Positions 35,302-42,691 of a DNA stretch of 64,000 bases are shown piece by piece. The notes beneath the pieces are model-generated. The model was not told the DNA's origin, did no database searches, and worked only from the letters and a program-made list of their open reading frames with translations. Within the stretch, counting starts at the first letter, position 1. Each line of letters begins with the position of its first letter. The DNA is from Balneolaceae bacterium (lineage in GTDB: Bacteria; Bacteroidota; Rhodothermia; Balneolales; Balneolaceae), in contig CP030887.1 of the NCBI GenBank assembly GCA_006969905.1, positions 1,842,001-1,906,000 of the forward strand, read 5' to 3'. The position numbers and the translations under genes are program-made.

Positions 35302-35744
35302 TGATTGTAAAATGGATTCTTCATCGTCATTAATTTTCTCTTGCCACTTTTCAATAAAAAGAGTTGCGAAATTTTTCTCTGATCTAGTTTAGATTGATTT
35401 ACTAGATAATAAATTGCATGACTAAAATATCCATACTTCAATGCATAGATTTTGGAACTCCGAAGTCGGATTTCGTTACGACTGTTAGCATTATTCGCAC
35501 CGCAATTAAATTGCTGGTAAATTTTAGATAATTCAGGAAGTGAAAAACTATTTAGAATTCTTAACGAGCTGTTATCTATAAAACAAGATGAGATGAACAA
35601 TTCATTATAAGCCCATAGATATATATCTCGTGACTCCTTTTCTGATTCATATCCTTCTAGAAAATAATTTGCCTGAATTATATTTGAGTTTTTTACATCC
35701 TTATTAGGTTGAAATAAAACAAAAAAGAATAATAAGATCAGCAT
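35298..35744 (-). pseudogene. N-terminal part of the TPR-CHAT gene, out of frame
   Basis: A 148-codon frame from an ATG with a short hydrophobic N-terminus (MLILLFFFVLF). The last 25 or so residues look unnatural. The other frame over the same bases reads NFATLFIEKWQEKINDDE and runs straight into the CHAT reading frame. One extra A in the five-A run at 35372-35376 (minus strand) would join KLDQRK to NFATLF and give one protein of roughly 1,045 residues. The alternatives are a sequencing or assembly error, a real inactivating deletion, or -1 ribosomal slippage at the A-run. Separate coupled genes through the TTGA overlap are less likely. Confidence 0.65.
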
Positions 35745-35807
35745 TACACCAGTGAAAACTAAAAGAGTAGTACAATAGAATATAGCTGATCAAGCTAAAA
35801 ATACATA

Positions 35808-35996
35808 TTAAACTTTAGGTTTTCTGATGATCGGCTCAGACTCCAGTCCGGTCCCGAAAACAGCGTCCGAAGGAGCAACCTGCTCGGTTTCTGGTTGGGT
35901 AGCTTCCTCAGTCAGGCCGGCATCGGTAACCGAAGCACAGGCAAAAGAAAGTGAAGCGATAGCGAAAAGGGCGAATAGAGATTTAAGTGATTTCAT
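35808..35996 (-). CDS. Small lipoprotein, tandem copy 1 (most distal)
   Basis: A 62-residue product with an N-terminal signal sequence (MKSLKSLFALFAIASLSFAC) and a lipid-attachment Cys at residue 20. The mature part of about 43 residues is acidic (TEEATQPETEQ) and ends in a basic tail, IIRKPKV. The ATG at 35996 is used; a TTG three codons earlier is possible. It is identical to the other two copies. No known family was recognised. It lies 63 bases upstream of the CHAT gene on the same strand, so read-through into that gene is possible. Confidence 0.75.
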   Translation of the reverse strand: MKSLKSLFALFAIASLSFACASVTDAGLTEEATQPETEQVAPSDAVFGTGLESEPIIRKPKV

Positions 35997-36046
35997 GGGA
36001 TACAAAAGGTTTGAAAGTTGTAGAGTTAAAAGAATTAGTTAGGTGA

Positions 36047-36235
36047 TTAAACTTTAGGTTTTCTGATGATCGGCTCAGACTCCAGTCCGGTCCCGAAAAC
36101 AGCGTCCGAAGGAGCAACCTGCTCGGTTTCTGGTTGGGTAGCTTCCTCAGTCAGGCCGGCATCGGTAACCGAAGCACAGGCAAAAGAAAGTGAAGCGATA
36201 GCGAAAAGGGCGAATAGAGATTTAAGTGATTTCAT
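36047..36235 (-). CDS. Small lipoprotein, tandem copy 2
   Basis: The second identical 62-codon copy of the lipoprotein gene, with the same 48-base repeated spacer before its ATG as copy 1. The spacer has no Shine-Dalgarno-like purine run before the start, in keeping with Bacteroidetes-type initiation. Because the sequence is nucleotide-identical, there is no sign of divergence or decay between copies. Confidence 0.75.
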   Translation of the reverse strand: MKSLKSLFALFAIASLSFACASVTDAGLTEEATQPETEQVAPSDAVFGTGLESEPIIRKPKV

Positions 36236-36285
36236 GGGATACAAAAGGTTTGAAAGTTGTAGAGTTAAAAGAATTAGTTAGGTGA

Positions 36286-36474
36286 TTAAACTTTAGGTTT
36301 TCTGATGATCGGCTCAGACTCCAGTCCGGTCCCGAAAACAGCGTCCGAAGGAGCAACCTGCTCGGTTTCTGGTTGGGTAGCTTCCTCAGTCAGGCCGGCA
36401 TCGGTAACCGAAGCACAGGCAAAAGAAAGTGAAGCGATAGCGAAAAGGGCGAATAGAGATTTAAGTGATTTCAT
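36286..36474 (-). CDS. Small lipoprotein, tandem copy 3 (promoter-proximal)
   Basis: The third identical copy and the first to be transcribed. Upstream of its ATG the repeat ends and an AT-rich 320-base intergenic region begins, shared with the divergent sigma factor gene. On the minus strand this region has TGTAAC elements at 36533-36538 and 36610-36615 and a TATAAT-like box about 35 bases before the ATG (TTATAATACAT near 36492-36502). It therefore probably holds the ancestral promoter of the array. Confidence 0.75.
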   Translation of the reverse strand: MKSLKSLFALFAIASLSFACASVTDAGLTEEATQPETEQVAPSDAVFGTGLESEPIIRKPKV

Positions 36475-36795
36475 GATTATCTATTTTTTTATGTATTATA
36501 AGTTAAGTACAAGATATTTTAGACTGTTCTTTGTTACAGTATATTTTTAATTATATTTTTTTGTTTGACATAAACATCGTTAAAAACAAGAGTATTATTA
36601 ATTAATTTTGTTACAATTATAACCTACTTTAAAATTGATATTTTTACCAAATGGTTATTAAAAAAAATTAATAACCGTACCTTTTCTACAGCCCAATTAG
36701 TTTTTTAAGTGTGCAAGTTAGTTTTATATTCTCTTTGTGTGCACCACTTAGAAATATATCTAAGCATCAATTTTCATAAATAATGTGACGTTTAC
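36475..36795. promoter_or_regulatory. AT-rich divergent regulatory region between the lipoprotein array and sigma factor
   Basis: 321 bases without a convincing gene on either strand. Visible elements are two GTTACA sites (36533-36538, 36610-36615; TGTAAC on the minus strand), a GTTA...TAAC symmetry at 36610-36623, and a perfect inverted repeat CTTAGA-aatata-TCTAAG at 36747-36764, which is 31 bases before the sigma GTG. The last could be an operator or a leader hairpin. Confidence 0.45.
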
Positions 36796-37359
36796 GTGAC
36801 AAAAACCCGAGTTGATTATTCAGAGCTTGTAGTGGCTTTACAGGAAGGAGATGATGCTAAAGCAGCGGAGCTTTTATCTGAACTTATTCCCCGGTTAGAG
36901 GACTATCTGGTGGTAGCCATGAGTGCAGATGAAAATGCTGCTCAAGAGTGTGTTCAACAAGCTTTCCTGGATGTTTTTGAGCAGATTCGACAAGATAAAA
37001 TCAAAGAATCAAAATACATATTTAGTTATCTGATTAAATCATGCCGCCACGAGTACCTGAGGTATGCGAAGAGGCAGCATCGTTTTAAGTATGAAGAAGA
37101 AGCGCTAAATGAGCTGTATGAACCCGAAGAGCAGGTAAAGAATTTACTTGATAAAGAAAGACAGAGAATTTTGAAAGAATGCTTGGAGGAACTTCAGGAA
37201 AAGTCGAAAAAATTTATTGAATACTTCATTGATAAGCCTGATGCCACTACTGATGAAGCGGTTGAAGAGTTTGGGCTTTCAGGGGCTAATGTCAGAACCA
37301 GGAAGTCACGTATTCTAAGCCGGCTTCATCATTGCTACAAAAGAAAATCAAATGAGTAG
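36796..37359 (+). CDS. RNA polymerase sigma factor, ECF type
   Basis: A 187-residue sigma-70 family protein with regions 2 and 4 only. Region 2 covers about residues 25-95 (ENAAQECVQQAFLDVFEQI, then SYLIKSCRHEYLRYAKRQ). Region 4 is at about 125-180, ending in a helix-turn-helix (TDEAVEEFGLSGANVRTRKSRILSRL). GTG is the only usable start, since the nearby ATG is followed at once by TGA. It is divergent from the lipoprotein array and lies on the same strand as the anti-sigma-like TPR gene 4.3 kb away. Control of this locus by its own sigma factor is plausible but unproven. Confidence 0.88.
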   Translation: MTKTRVDYSELVVALQEGDDAKAAELLSELIPRLEDYLVVAMSADENAAQECVQQAFLDVFEQIRQDKIKESKYIFSYLIKSCRHEYLRYAKRQHRFKYEEEALNELYEPEEQVKNLLDKERQRILKECLEELQEKSKKFIEYFIDKPDATTDEAVEEFGLSGANVRTRKSRILSRLHHCYKRKSNE

Positions 37360-37436
37360 CCAGAGCTGGTTACGTACTATTTATTTTTATCGCAGACCAA
37401 ACTAAGTTCACCAGGAATTTGCATAGAAATATTAGA

Positions 37437-37547
37437 AATTGACAAAAGTTGACTAAAGTTGAGCGTGTAACAAATTTGATAGAAGGTGTAAAAATTACAT
37501 CAAAAAAAGTTAAAAATGATTGTAACGTTTTTTCTTTTTAGTGTTTA
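37437..37547. promoter_or_regulatory. TGTAA-rich spacer downstream of the sigma factor
   Basis: This non-coding spacer contains two AAAGTTGA direct repeats (around 37444-37462), TGTAAC at 37466-37471 and 37521-37526, and the small palindrome TGTAAaaaTTACA at 37487-37499. The motif repeats sites seen at 31590-31621 and 36533-36615. No terminator of standard form is visible. The meaning is uncertain. Confidence 0.25.
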
Positions 37548-38198
37548 TTACACCCTTAAAATCTGGTTATCAATTATTACAGCTACTACTTCTTTGGATG
37601 TGGGGGAGATTCTATGTGTACCAGTAAATGTTCCGAATGCCGGCAAAAGACCATAGTTATCACCAAAGTAAAAACAGGGGGCGTAAACACTTTGGCGTCC
37701 TTTTCCTTTAAGCTTCACAGATGGGTGGACATGCCCGGAGATTGGATAAAGTGGTAATTCATTATCTATCACAGGAAAGTGAGTAAACAAGAAAGGATCA
37801 GCAATAATTTGATCGGAGGAATTTAATAGTAGACCATTAAATTCGTGCATTGAATATTCATCATGGTTCCCGATGGCCAAATGCATTTCAATACTGCTGT
37901 TTTGATTTCTCCAGGTACTAAATGTTGCCCACTCACTGTTTTTGTGGCTATGAAATAAATCACCAAGGCAAATTATCTGTGTGGGGGTAAACAGTTGGAT
38001 TAGCTTATCCAGAACTTTTAAATTTTCATCATTAACAGATTGGGGAACAGCAATCCCGTTTTTTCTAAAATGGCCTGATTTACCCAAGTGTATATCAGTT
38101 ATGATTAATGCAGCCTGTTCTACCCAATAAACTGCTTTTTCAGGTGTGAGAATCAATTGTTGATTCTTAAGTGTAATGGATAGATCACAACTACGCAT
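37548..38198 (-). CDS. pdeM: Ligase-associated DNA damage response endonuclease PdeM
   Basis: A 216-residue calcineurin-like metallophosphoesterase. The motifs run AALIITDIHLGKSGHFRKNG, CLGDLFHSHKNSEW, IGNHDE and ISGHVHPSV, which is the pattern of PdeM proteins found with Lhr-type helicases. In many bacteria this protein is encoded with an ATP-dependent DNA ligase, an exonuclease and the helicase. Only the helicase is present here. The start codon overlaps the helicase stop as TAATG, so the pair is translationally coupled. Its biochemical role in repair is poorly defined. Confidence 0.88.
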   Translation of the reverse strand: MRSCDLSITLKNQQLILTPEKAVYWVEQAALIITDIHLGKSGHFRKNGIAVPQSVNDENLKVLDKLIQLFTPTQIICLGDLFHSHKNSEWATFSTWRNQNSSIEMHLAIGNHDEYSMHEFNGLLLNSSDQIIADPFLFTHFPVIDNELPLYPISGHVHPSVKLKGKGRQSVYAPCFYFGDNYGLLPAFGTFTGTHRISPTSKEVVAVIIDNQILRV

Positions 38199-40660
38199 TA
38201 TCGTACATGTTTTTCTAGTTGGAGCTGCATTTTCTTTATGCGATCAAGTAGTTTTTCAGAACTGAACTTTTCCCTAAGCCGATCTACCATTATCGGAAAT
38301 GCATAGGGTGTAAAGCGCTCTGTATGATTTAAAACTATTTCCTGATTTTGGATTTTTATTAATGCTTTTCGCAAGCGGATTTCATCCAGTTGAAAGAATA
38401 TAACTTCATCAAAGGCTTGTTGTATTAATAAATGTTCAGGCTCATATTCCATGAAAACATCAAAAAGTAAACTCGTAGACATTCTGAGATATCTTGATTT
38501 TCTTTGCTCGCCGGGGAAGCCATGAAAAACCAGCCCTGCAACCTGGCAAATCTCCCAGAATCTCCGCTTAGCAAGCTCACTGTTATTCAAGCTTGATTGT
38601 ATATCCTCAATCAAATGATCCGGTGAAAGTACATTTTTTTTCAAGGCTTCTTCAATAGGTATATCTTGATCGGAAAGGAGTTCAAAGCCATAATCATTCA
38701 TGGCTATAGAGAAAGTGATAGGAGTCATTTTAGAAATACGATAGGCGATTAGAGAAGACATTCCCTCATGCACATATCTTCCTTCAAAGGGAAAAAAGAA
38801 CACATGGCAGCCTTCTCTGGAAAAACTCTTTTCAATAAGAAATTGGTTTTCTCTGGGTAAAATGGACCAGTTTTTTTGAATATCCAGGATTGGTGAAATG
38901 GTTTCGAGTTCGATCATACCGGTACTGCCCTCACTGGCTTCCTGCATGGTTCTTCGAAGGATTTTGGACATATTGGAAGAAAGTGACATGCGCCCGCCCA
39001 TATAGCTGGGAACTTTGGATTTTGTACCCTTAGCCCGTCTTACAAAAGCTGAGTTCTCTTTGATCTGGATTAGTTCCAGGTTTCGTCCTGCAAACCAGAA
39101 TTTATCCCCGATGTTCAAACTGCTGATAAATGTTTCCTCAATAGCCCCAAGAGATCCTCCGCTCAGATATTTAACCCGGATCATGGAATCACTTGAAATG
39201 GTTCCAATACTCATCCGGTGTCTTCGGGCTATTTTTCTGTCAACAACCTTGTATAATCCGTCCTCATCTATAATTACTTTAGAATATTCGGGATATTTGC
39301 CCAGTGATTTACCGCCAGTAGTTATAAATGTAAGCACCCAGTCCCATTCATAATCGTTAAGTGTTTGGTAGGCAAATGTGCGTCTGAGTTCAGGAAGGAT
39401 GGTTTCCGGGATAAATCCATCTGAAACTGCAAGGGTTACAACATATTGAACCAAAACGTCCATTGGTTTTAATATGGGTTCTTTGCTTTCCAATTCTGAC
39501 TCATCAACTGCTTTTTTTAAAGCAGCAGCTTCAATTAATTCCAAAGCGTGAGTGGGAACAAAGTGAATAGTACTCGTTGCCCCTGGTTGGTGTCCGCTTC
39601 TTCCTGCACGCTGCATAAAACGGGCTATTCCTTTAGGGCTGCCAATTTGTATCACTGTATCCACAGGGCTGAAATCTACTCCCAGATCTAAACTGGATGT
39701 GCAAACCACTGCTTTTAAGATTCCTTCATGAAGAGAAGCCTCCACCCATTCCCTTACATTTCGATCCAATGACCCATGATGTATTGCGATAGCCCCGGCA
39801 AGATCAGGGCGCGCATCAAGGATCCGTTGAAACCAAAGCTCTGACTGGCCCCTGGTATTAGTAAAAATCAACGTTGATTGATGATTATCAATAATGGGCA
39901 GAATTTTTGGCAACAGGTTTAGTCCCAAATGCCCGTACCAGGGAAAATTGTCGATTTCATCCGGGAGCACTGAATGTATTTTGATGTCCTTTTTAATATC
40001 TGCCCGCACTATTACAGAATTATCAGAAGAATGATCTGCTCCAAGCAGTACTTCCAGTGCCTGGTTAAGGTTACCAATGGTTGCTGAAATTCCCCAAACA
40101 GAAAGCTCAGGCCGCATGGCCTTAAGTCGTGAAAGGCCCAGTTCTACCTGTATACCTCGCTTTGAACCCAATAATTCATGCCACTCATCTATAATTATGG
40201 CATCCAGGTTTTTAAAGTGGCGGGGATAATCTTTTTGAGCCAAAAGAATATGGACACTTTCAGGAGTGGTAATTAATACTTCGGGCATTTTCCGGTTTTG
40301 CTTCTGCTTCACCGATTGGGATACATCTCCGGTTCTTCTGCCTACGTCCCAGGGAATGTTCAATTCATTGAGGGAAGTTTGCAGGGCACTTTGGATATCT
40401 TTTGCCAAAGCCCGAAGAGGGGTTATCCAAAGCACTTTTAACCCGTTACCTGATTTCTCCTGGTAGTCATTAGGGTGTTCATCAATCCATCGTATGAGAT
40501 TGGGCATCCAAAGAGCAAAGGTTTTACCGCTGCCTGTGGGCGCATTTAACAATCCGTTTTTTCCTTCAAGAAAAGCGCCCCAAACTTCTTTTTGGAAATC
40601 AAAGATCTGCCAATCCTTGTCCTTAAACCAACGCTCTATAATTTGATTTCCTTTACTCAC
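38198..40660 (-). CDS. Ligase-associated DEXH-box DNA helicase (Lhr-type)
   Basis: An 820-residue superfamily 2 helicase. Domain 1 has Walker A NAPTGSGKTFALW and the Walker B/DEXH box IIIDEWHELLGSKRG. Domain 2 has TLIFTNTRGQSELWFQ and the arginine-finger motif FMQRAGRSGHQPG. A winged-helix and Lhr-core C-terminal region follows. This matches the short Lhr group associated with bacterial DNA ligase clusters, thought to act in DNA damage repair. Upstream is a divergent acs gene, so the ligase and exonuclease of the usual cluster must lie elsewhere or be absent. Confidence 0.93.
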   Translation of the reverse strand: MSKGNQIIERWFKDKDWQIFDFQKEVWGAFLEGKNGLLNAPTGSGKTFALWMPNLIRWIDEHPNDYQEKSGNGLKVLWITPLRALAKDIQSALQTSLNELNIPWDVGRRTGDVSQSVKQKQNRKMPEVLITTPESVHILLAQKDYPRHFKNLDAIIIDEWHELLGSKRGIQVELGLSRLKAMRPELSVWGISATIGNLNQALEVLLGADHSSDNSVIVRADIKKDIKIHSVLPDEIDNFPWYGHLGLNLLPKILPIIDNHQSTLIFTNTRGQSELWFQRILDARPDLAGAIAIHHGSLDRNVREWVEASLHEGILKAVVCTSSLDLGVDFSPVDTVIQIGSPKGIARFMQRAGRSGHQPGATSTIHFVPTHALELIEAAALKKAVDESELESKEPILKPMDVLVQYVVTLAVSDGFIPETILPELRRTFAYQTLNDYEWDWVLTFITTGGKSLGKYPEYSKVIIDEDGLYKVVDRKIARRHRMSIGTISSDSMIRVKYLSGGSLGAIEETFISSLNIGDKFWFAGRNLELIQIKENSAFVRRAKGTKSKVPSYMGGRMSLSSNMSKILRRTMQEASEGSTGMIELETISPILDIQKNWSILPRENQFLIEKSFSREGCHVFFFPFEGRYVHEGMSSLIAYRISKMTPITFSIAMNDYGFELLSDQDIPIEEALKKNVLSPDHLIEDIQSSLNNSELAKRRFWEICQVAGLVFHGFPGEQRKSRYLRMSTSLLFDVFMEYEPEHLLIQQAFDEVIFFQLDEIRLRKALIKIQNQEIVLNHTERFTPYAFPIMVDRLREKFSSEKLLDRIKKMQLQLEKHVR

Positions 40661-40792
40661 TATAAATACAAGATATTCAGTTTACATTTTTTAAAACATT
40701 TTACGAGATTGACAGAATTGTAAATTCGCTTGATTCTGCGATCAAAAAAGTACAACATCAAACAAAATTTCAACCTAAAATAGTTTACCGTA

Positions 40793-42691
40793 ATGTGGCT
40801 GAATATCAAATCATTTAGTGAGTACCATCAAACTTTCCAGGAAAGTGAAAAAAACCGCCTGGATTTTTGGGATCATGAAGCAGGTACCTTTTACTGGCGC
40901 AAGCGATGGGATAAAGTACAAAGCGGTAGCTTTGAAAATGCAGATATAAAATGGTTTGAGGGTGGGAAATTAAACATTACGGAGAATGCTTTAGACCGCC
41001 ATTTGAATACCATAGGTAATAAAGTAGCTTTCATCTTTGAACCGAATCACCCGGATTCATTCAGGAGAACCATTACGTTTAAACAGTTGCATGAGGATGT
41101 ATGCAGGTTCAGTAATGTTCTGGAAAGCAAGGGCATTAAAAAAGGAGATCGTGTTTGTATTTACATGGCGATGACCCCTGAGCTTGTGATAGCTGCACTG
41201 GCATGTGCGCGGATTGGAGCTGTACATTCCATAGTATTTGCCGGTTTTTCTGCTCAGTCTTTAAGTGAGCGCATTAATGACTGCGAAGCCAAAATGCTGA
41301 TCACCAACGATGGTTTGAGAAGAGGGGATAAGCACGTTCCTTTAAAAGACATTTCAGATGAAGCATTACAAACAAGCCCTTCGGTTGAGAGCGTAATCGT
41401 GTGTCAGCGTACTAATCGCGACATAAGTTGGGTAGAAGGAAGGGATCAATGGTGGCACAACCTAATCAGAAATGCCTCCAAAGAGCATGAAGCAGTTGAG
41501 ATGGATGCGGAAGATCCACTCTTTATACTATACACTTCAGGTTCTACAGGTAAGCCCAAAGGCGTAGTTCACACCTGTGGAGGGTATATGGTATACACCA
41601 GCTATTCATTCCGTAATGTATTCCAGGTAGGCGCTGATGATGTGTACTGGTGTACAGCTGATGCCGGATGGATAACCGGACACAGTTATATCATTTACGG
41701 TCCGCTTTTTACAGGAACAACAGGAATTATTTTTGAAGGGACGCCTACATATCCTGATGCCGGACGGTTTTGGGAGGTCGTAGAAAAGTATAAAGTAACG
41801 CACTTCTATACAGCACCAACAGCTATCCGGGCCCTGATGTCTTATGATCTGGACTTCGTGAAAAAGTATGATTTAAGCTCGCTCAAAGTATTAGGTTCGG
41901 TAGGTGAACCGATTAACGAAGAAGCCTGGCATTGGTATCATACTCATATAGGTGGTGAAAAATGTGCGGTGGTAGATACGTGGTGGCAAACCGAAACAGG
42001 TGGCATTATGATTTCCCCATTGGCGGGAATTACACCCACTAAACCCGGATTTGCTACTCTTCCTTTACCGGGAATATTCCCTGTGTTGATGGATGAAAAC
42101 GGGAATGAAATCCAGGGAAATGCCGTAGAAGGAAACCTGTGCATCAAACATCCCTGGCCTTCTATTGCCAGAACGGTATATGGAGATCATGAGCGATATG
42201 TTCAAACTTACTTAAGTGCTTATAAAGGATATTATTTCACAGGCGATGGTTGTCGCCGTGACGAAGACGGCTATTACCGGATAACAGGCAGGGTGGACGA
42301 TGTATTGAATGTTTCCGGCCATCGTTTAGGAACCGCAGAAATTGAAAATGCACTGGATGAGCATAACCGGGTGGTAGAAACAGCGGTGGTTGGTTTTCCC
42401 CACGACATAAAAGGGCAGGGCGTATATGCTTTTATGATCTGTGACGGAGAAATAAAAGATACAGCGGCATTCAAAAAGGAACTGCTAGATTTGGTAGTGA
42501 AAATTATAGGACCAATTGCTAAACCCGATAAAATCCAGATTGTATCAGGGCTTCCAAAAACCCGATCAGGCAAAATCATGCGGAGGATTCTCCGAAAGGT
42601 GGCAGCTAATGACCTGGATAATTTAGGGGATACTTCTACTTTGTTGGATCCAAGCGTTGTTGAGAAGATCAAAAAAGGGAAGGCTATTTAA
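40793..42691 (+). CDS. acs: Acetyl-CoA synthetase (AMP-forming)
   Basis: A 632-residue ANL-superfamily ligase that activates acetate to acetyl-CoA through acetyl-AMP. Signatures are the P-loop YTSGSTGKPKGVVHT, the acetate-pocket region VDTWWQTETGG, the hinge GRVDDVLNVSGHRLGT, and the C-terminal acetylatable lysine motif PKTRSGKIMRR. The length fits Acs (about 650). The stop codon overlaps the start of a serine hydrolase gene by one base. Confidence 0.96.
   Translation: MWLNIKSFSEYHQTFQESEKNRLDFWDHEAGTFYWRKRWDKVQSGSFENADIKWFEGGKLNITENALDRHLNTIGNKVAFIFEPNHPDSFRRTITFKQLHEDVCRFSNVLESKGIKKGDRVCIYMAMTPELVIAALACARIGAVHSIVFAGFSAQSLSERINDCEAKMLITNDGLRRGDKHVPLKDISDEALQTSPSVESVIVCQRTNRDISWVEGRDQWWHNLIRNASKEHEAVEMDAEDPLFILYTSGSTGKPKGVVHTCGGYMVYTSYSFRNVFQVGADDVYWCTADAGWITGHSYIIYGPLFTGTTGIIFEGTPTYPDAGRFWEVVEKYKVTHFYTAPTAIRALMSYDLDFVKKYDLSSLKVLGSVGEPINEEAWHWYHTHIGGEKCAVVDTWWQTETGGIMISPLAGITPTKPGFATLPLPGIFPVLMDENGNEIQGNAVEGNLCIKHPWPSIARTVYGDHERYVQTYLSAYKGYYFTGDGCRRDEDGYYRITGRVDDVLNVSGHRLGTAEIENALDEHNRVVETAVVGFPHDIKGQGVYAFMICDGEIKDTAAFKKELLDLVVKIIGPIAKPDKIQIVSGLPKTRSGKIMRRILRKVAANDLDNLGDTSTLLDPSVVEKIKKGKAI

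Larger units (their letters stand above)
35807..36475. repeat. Perfect 239-bp tandem repeat, 2.8 copies
   Basis: The unit starts at ATTAAACTTTAGG. Copies are 35807-36045, 36046-36284 and a partial third at 36285-36475. The copies are identical base for base as far as I can read, including the non-coding spacer in the first two. Each carries one complete 62-codon lipoprotein gene on the minus strand. The third copy (first in transcription order) lacks the 48-base spacer and instead joins the native upstream region. The unit is visibly GC-richer than its AT-rich flanks. The identity implies recent amplification or ongoing homogenisation. Confidence 0.95.

Noticed and set aside
35807-36475. CRISPR array or type III-E CRISPR (Craspase) locus
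   Set aside because: The 239-bp unit is too long, has no spacers of variable sequence and encodes a protein. No Cas7-11, Cas1/2 or Csx genes are present, so the CHAT protein is only analogous.
35827-36550. Three plus-strand open frames of about 70-80 codons across the tandem repeats
   Set aside because: They are the antisense of the lipoprotein genes. The minus-strand frame has a clear signal peptide with a lipid-attachment Cys, while the plus-strand product has no recognisable feature and starts inside the coding sequence.
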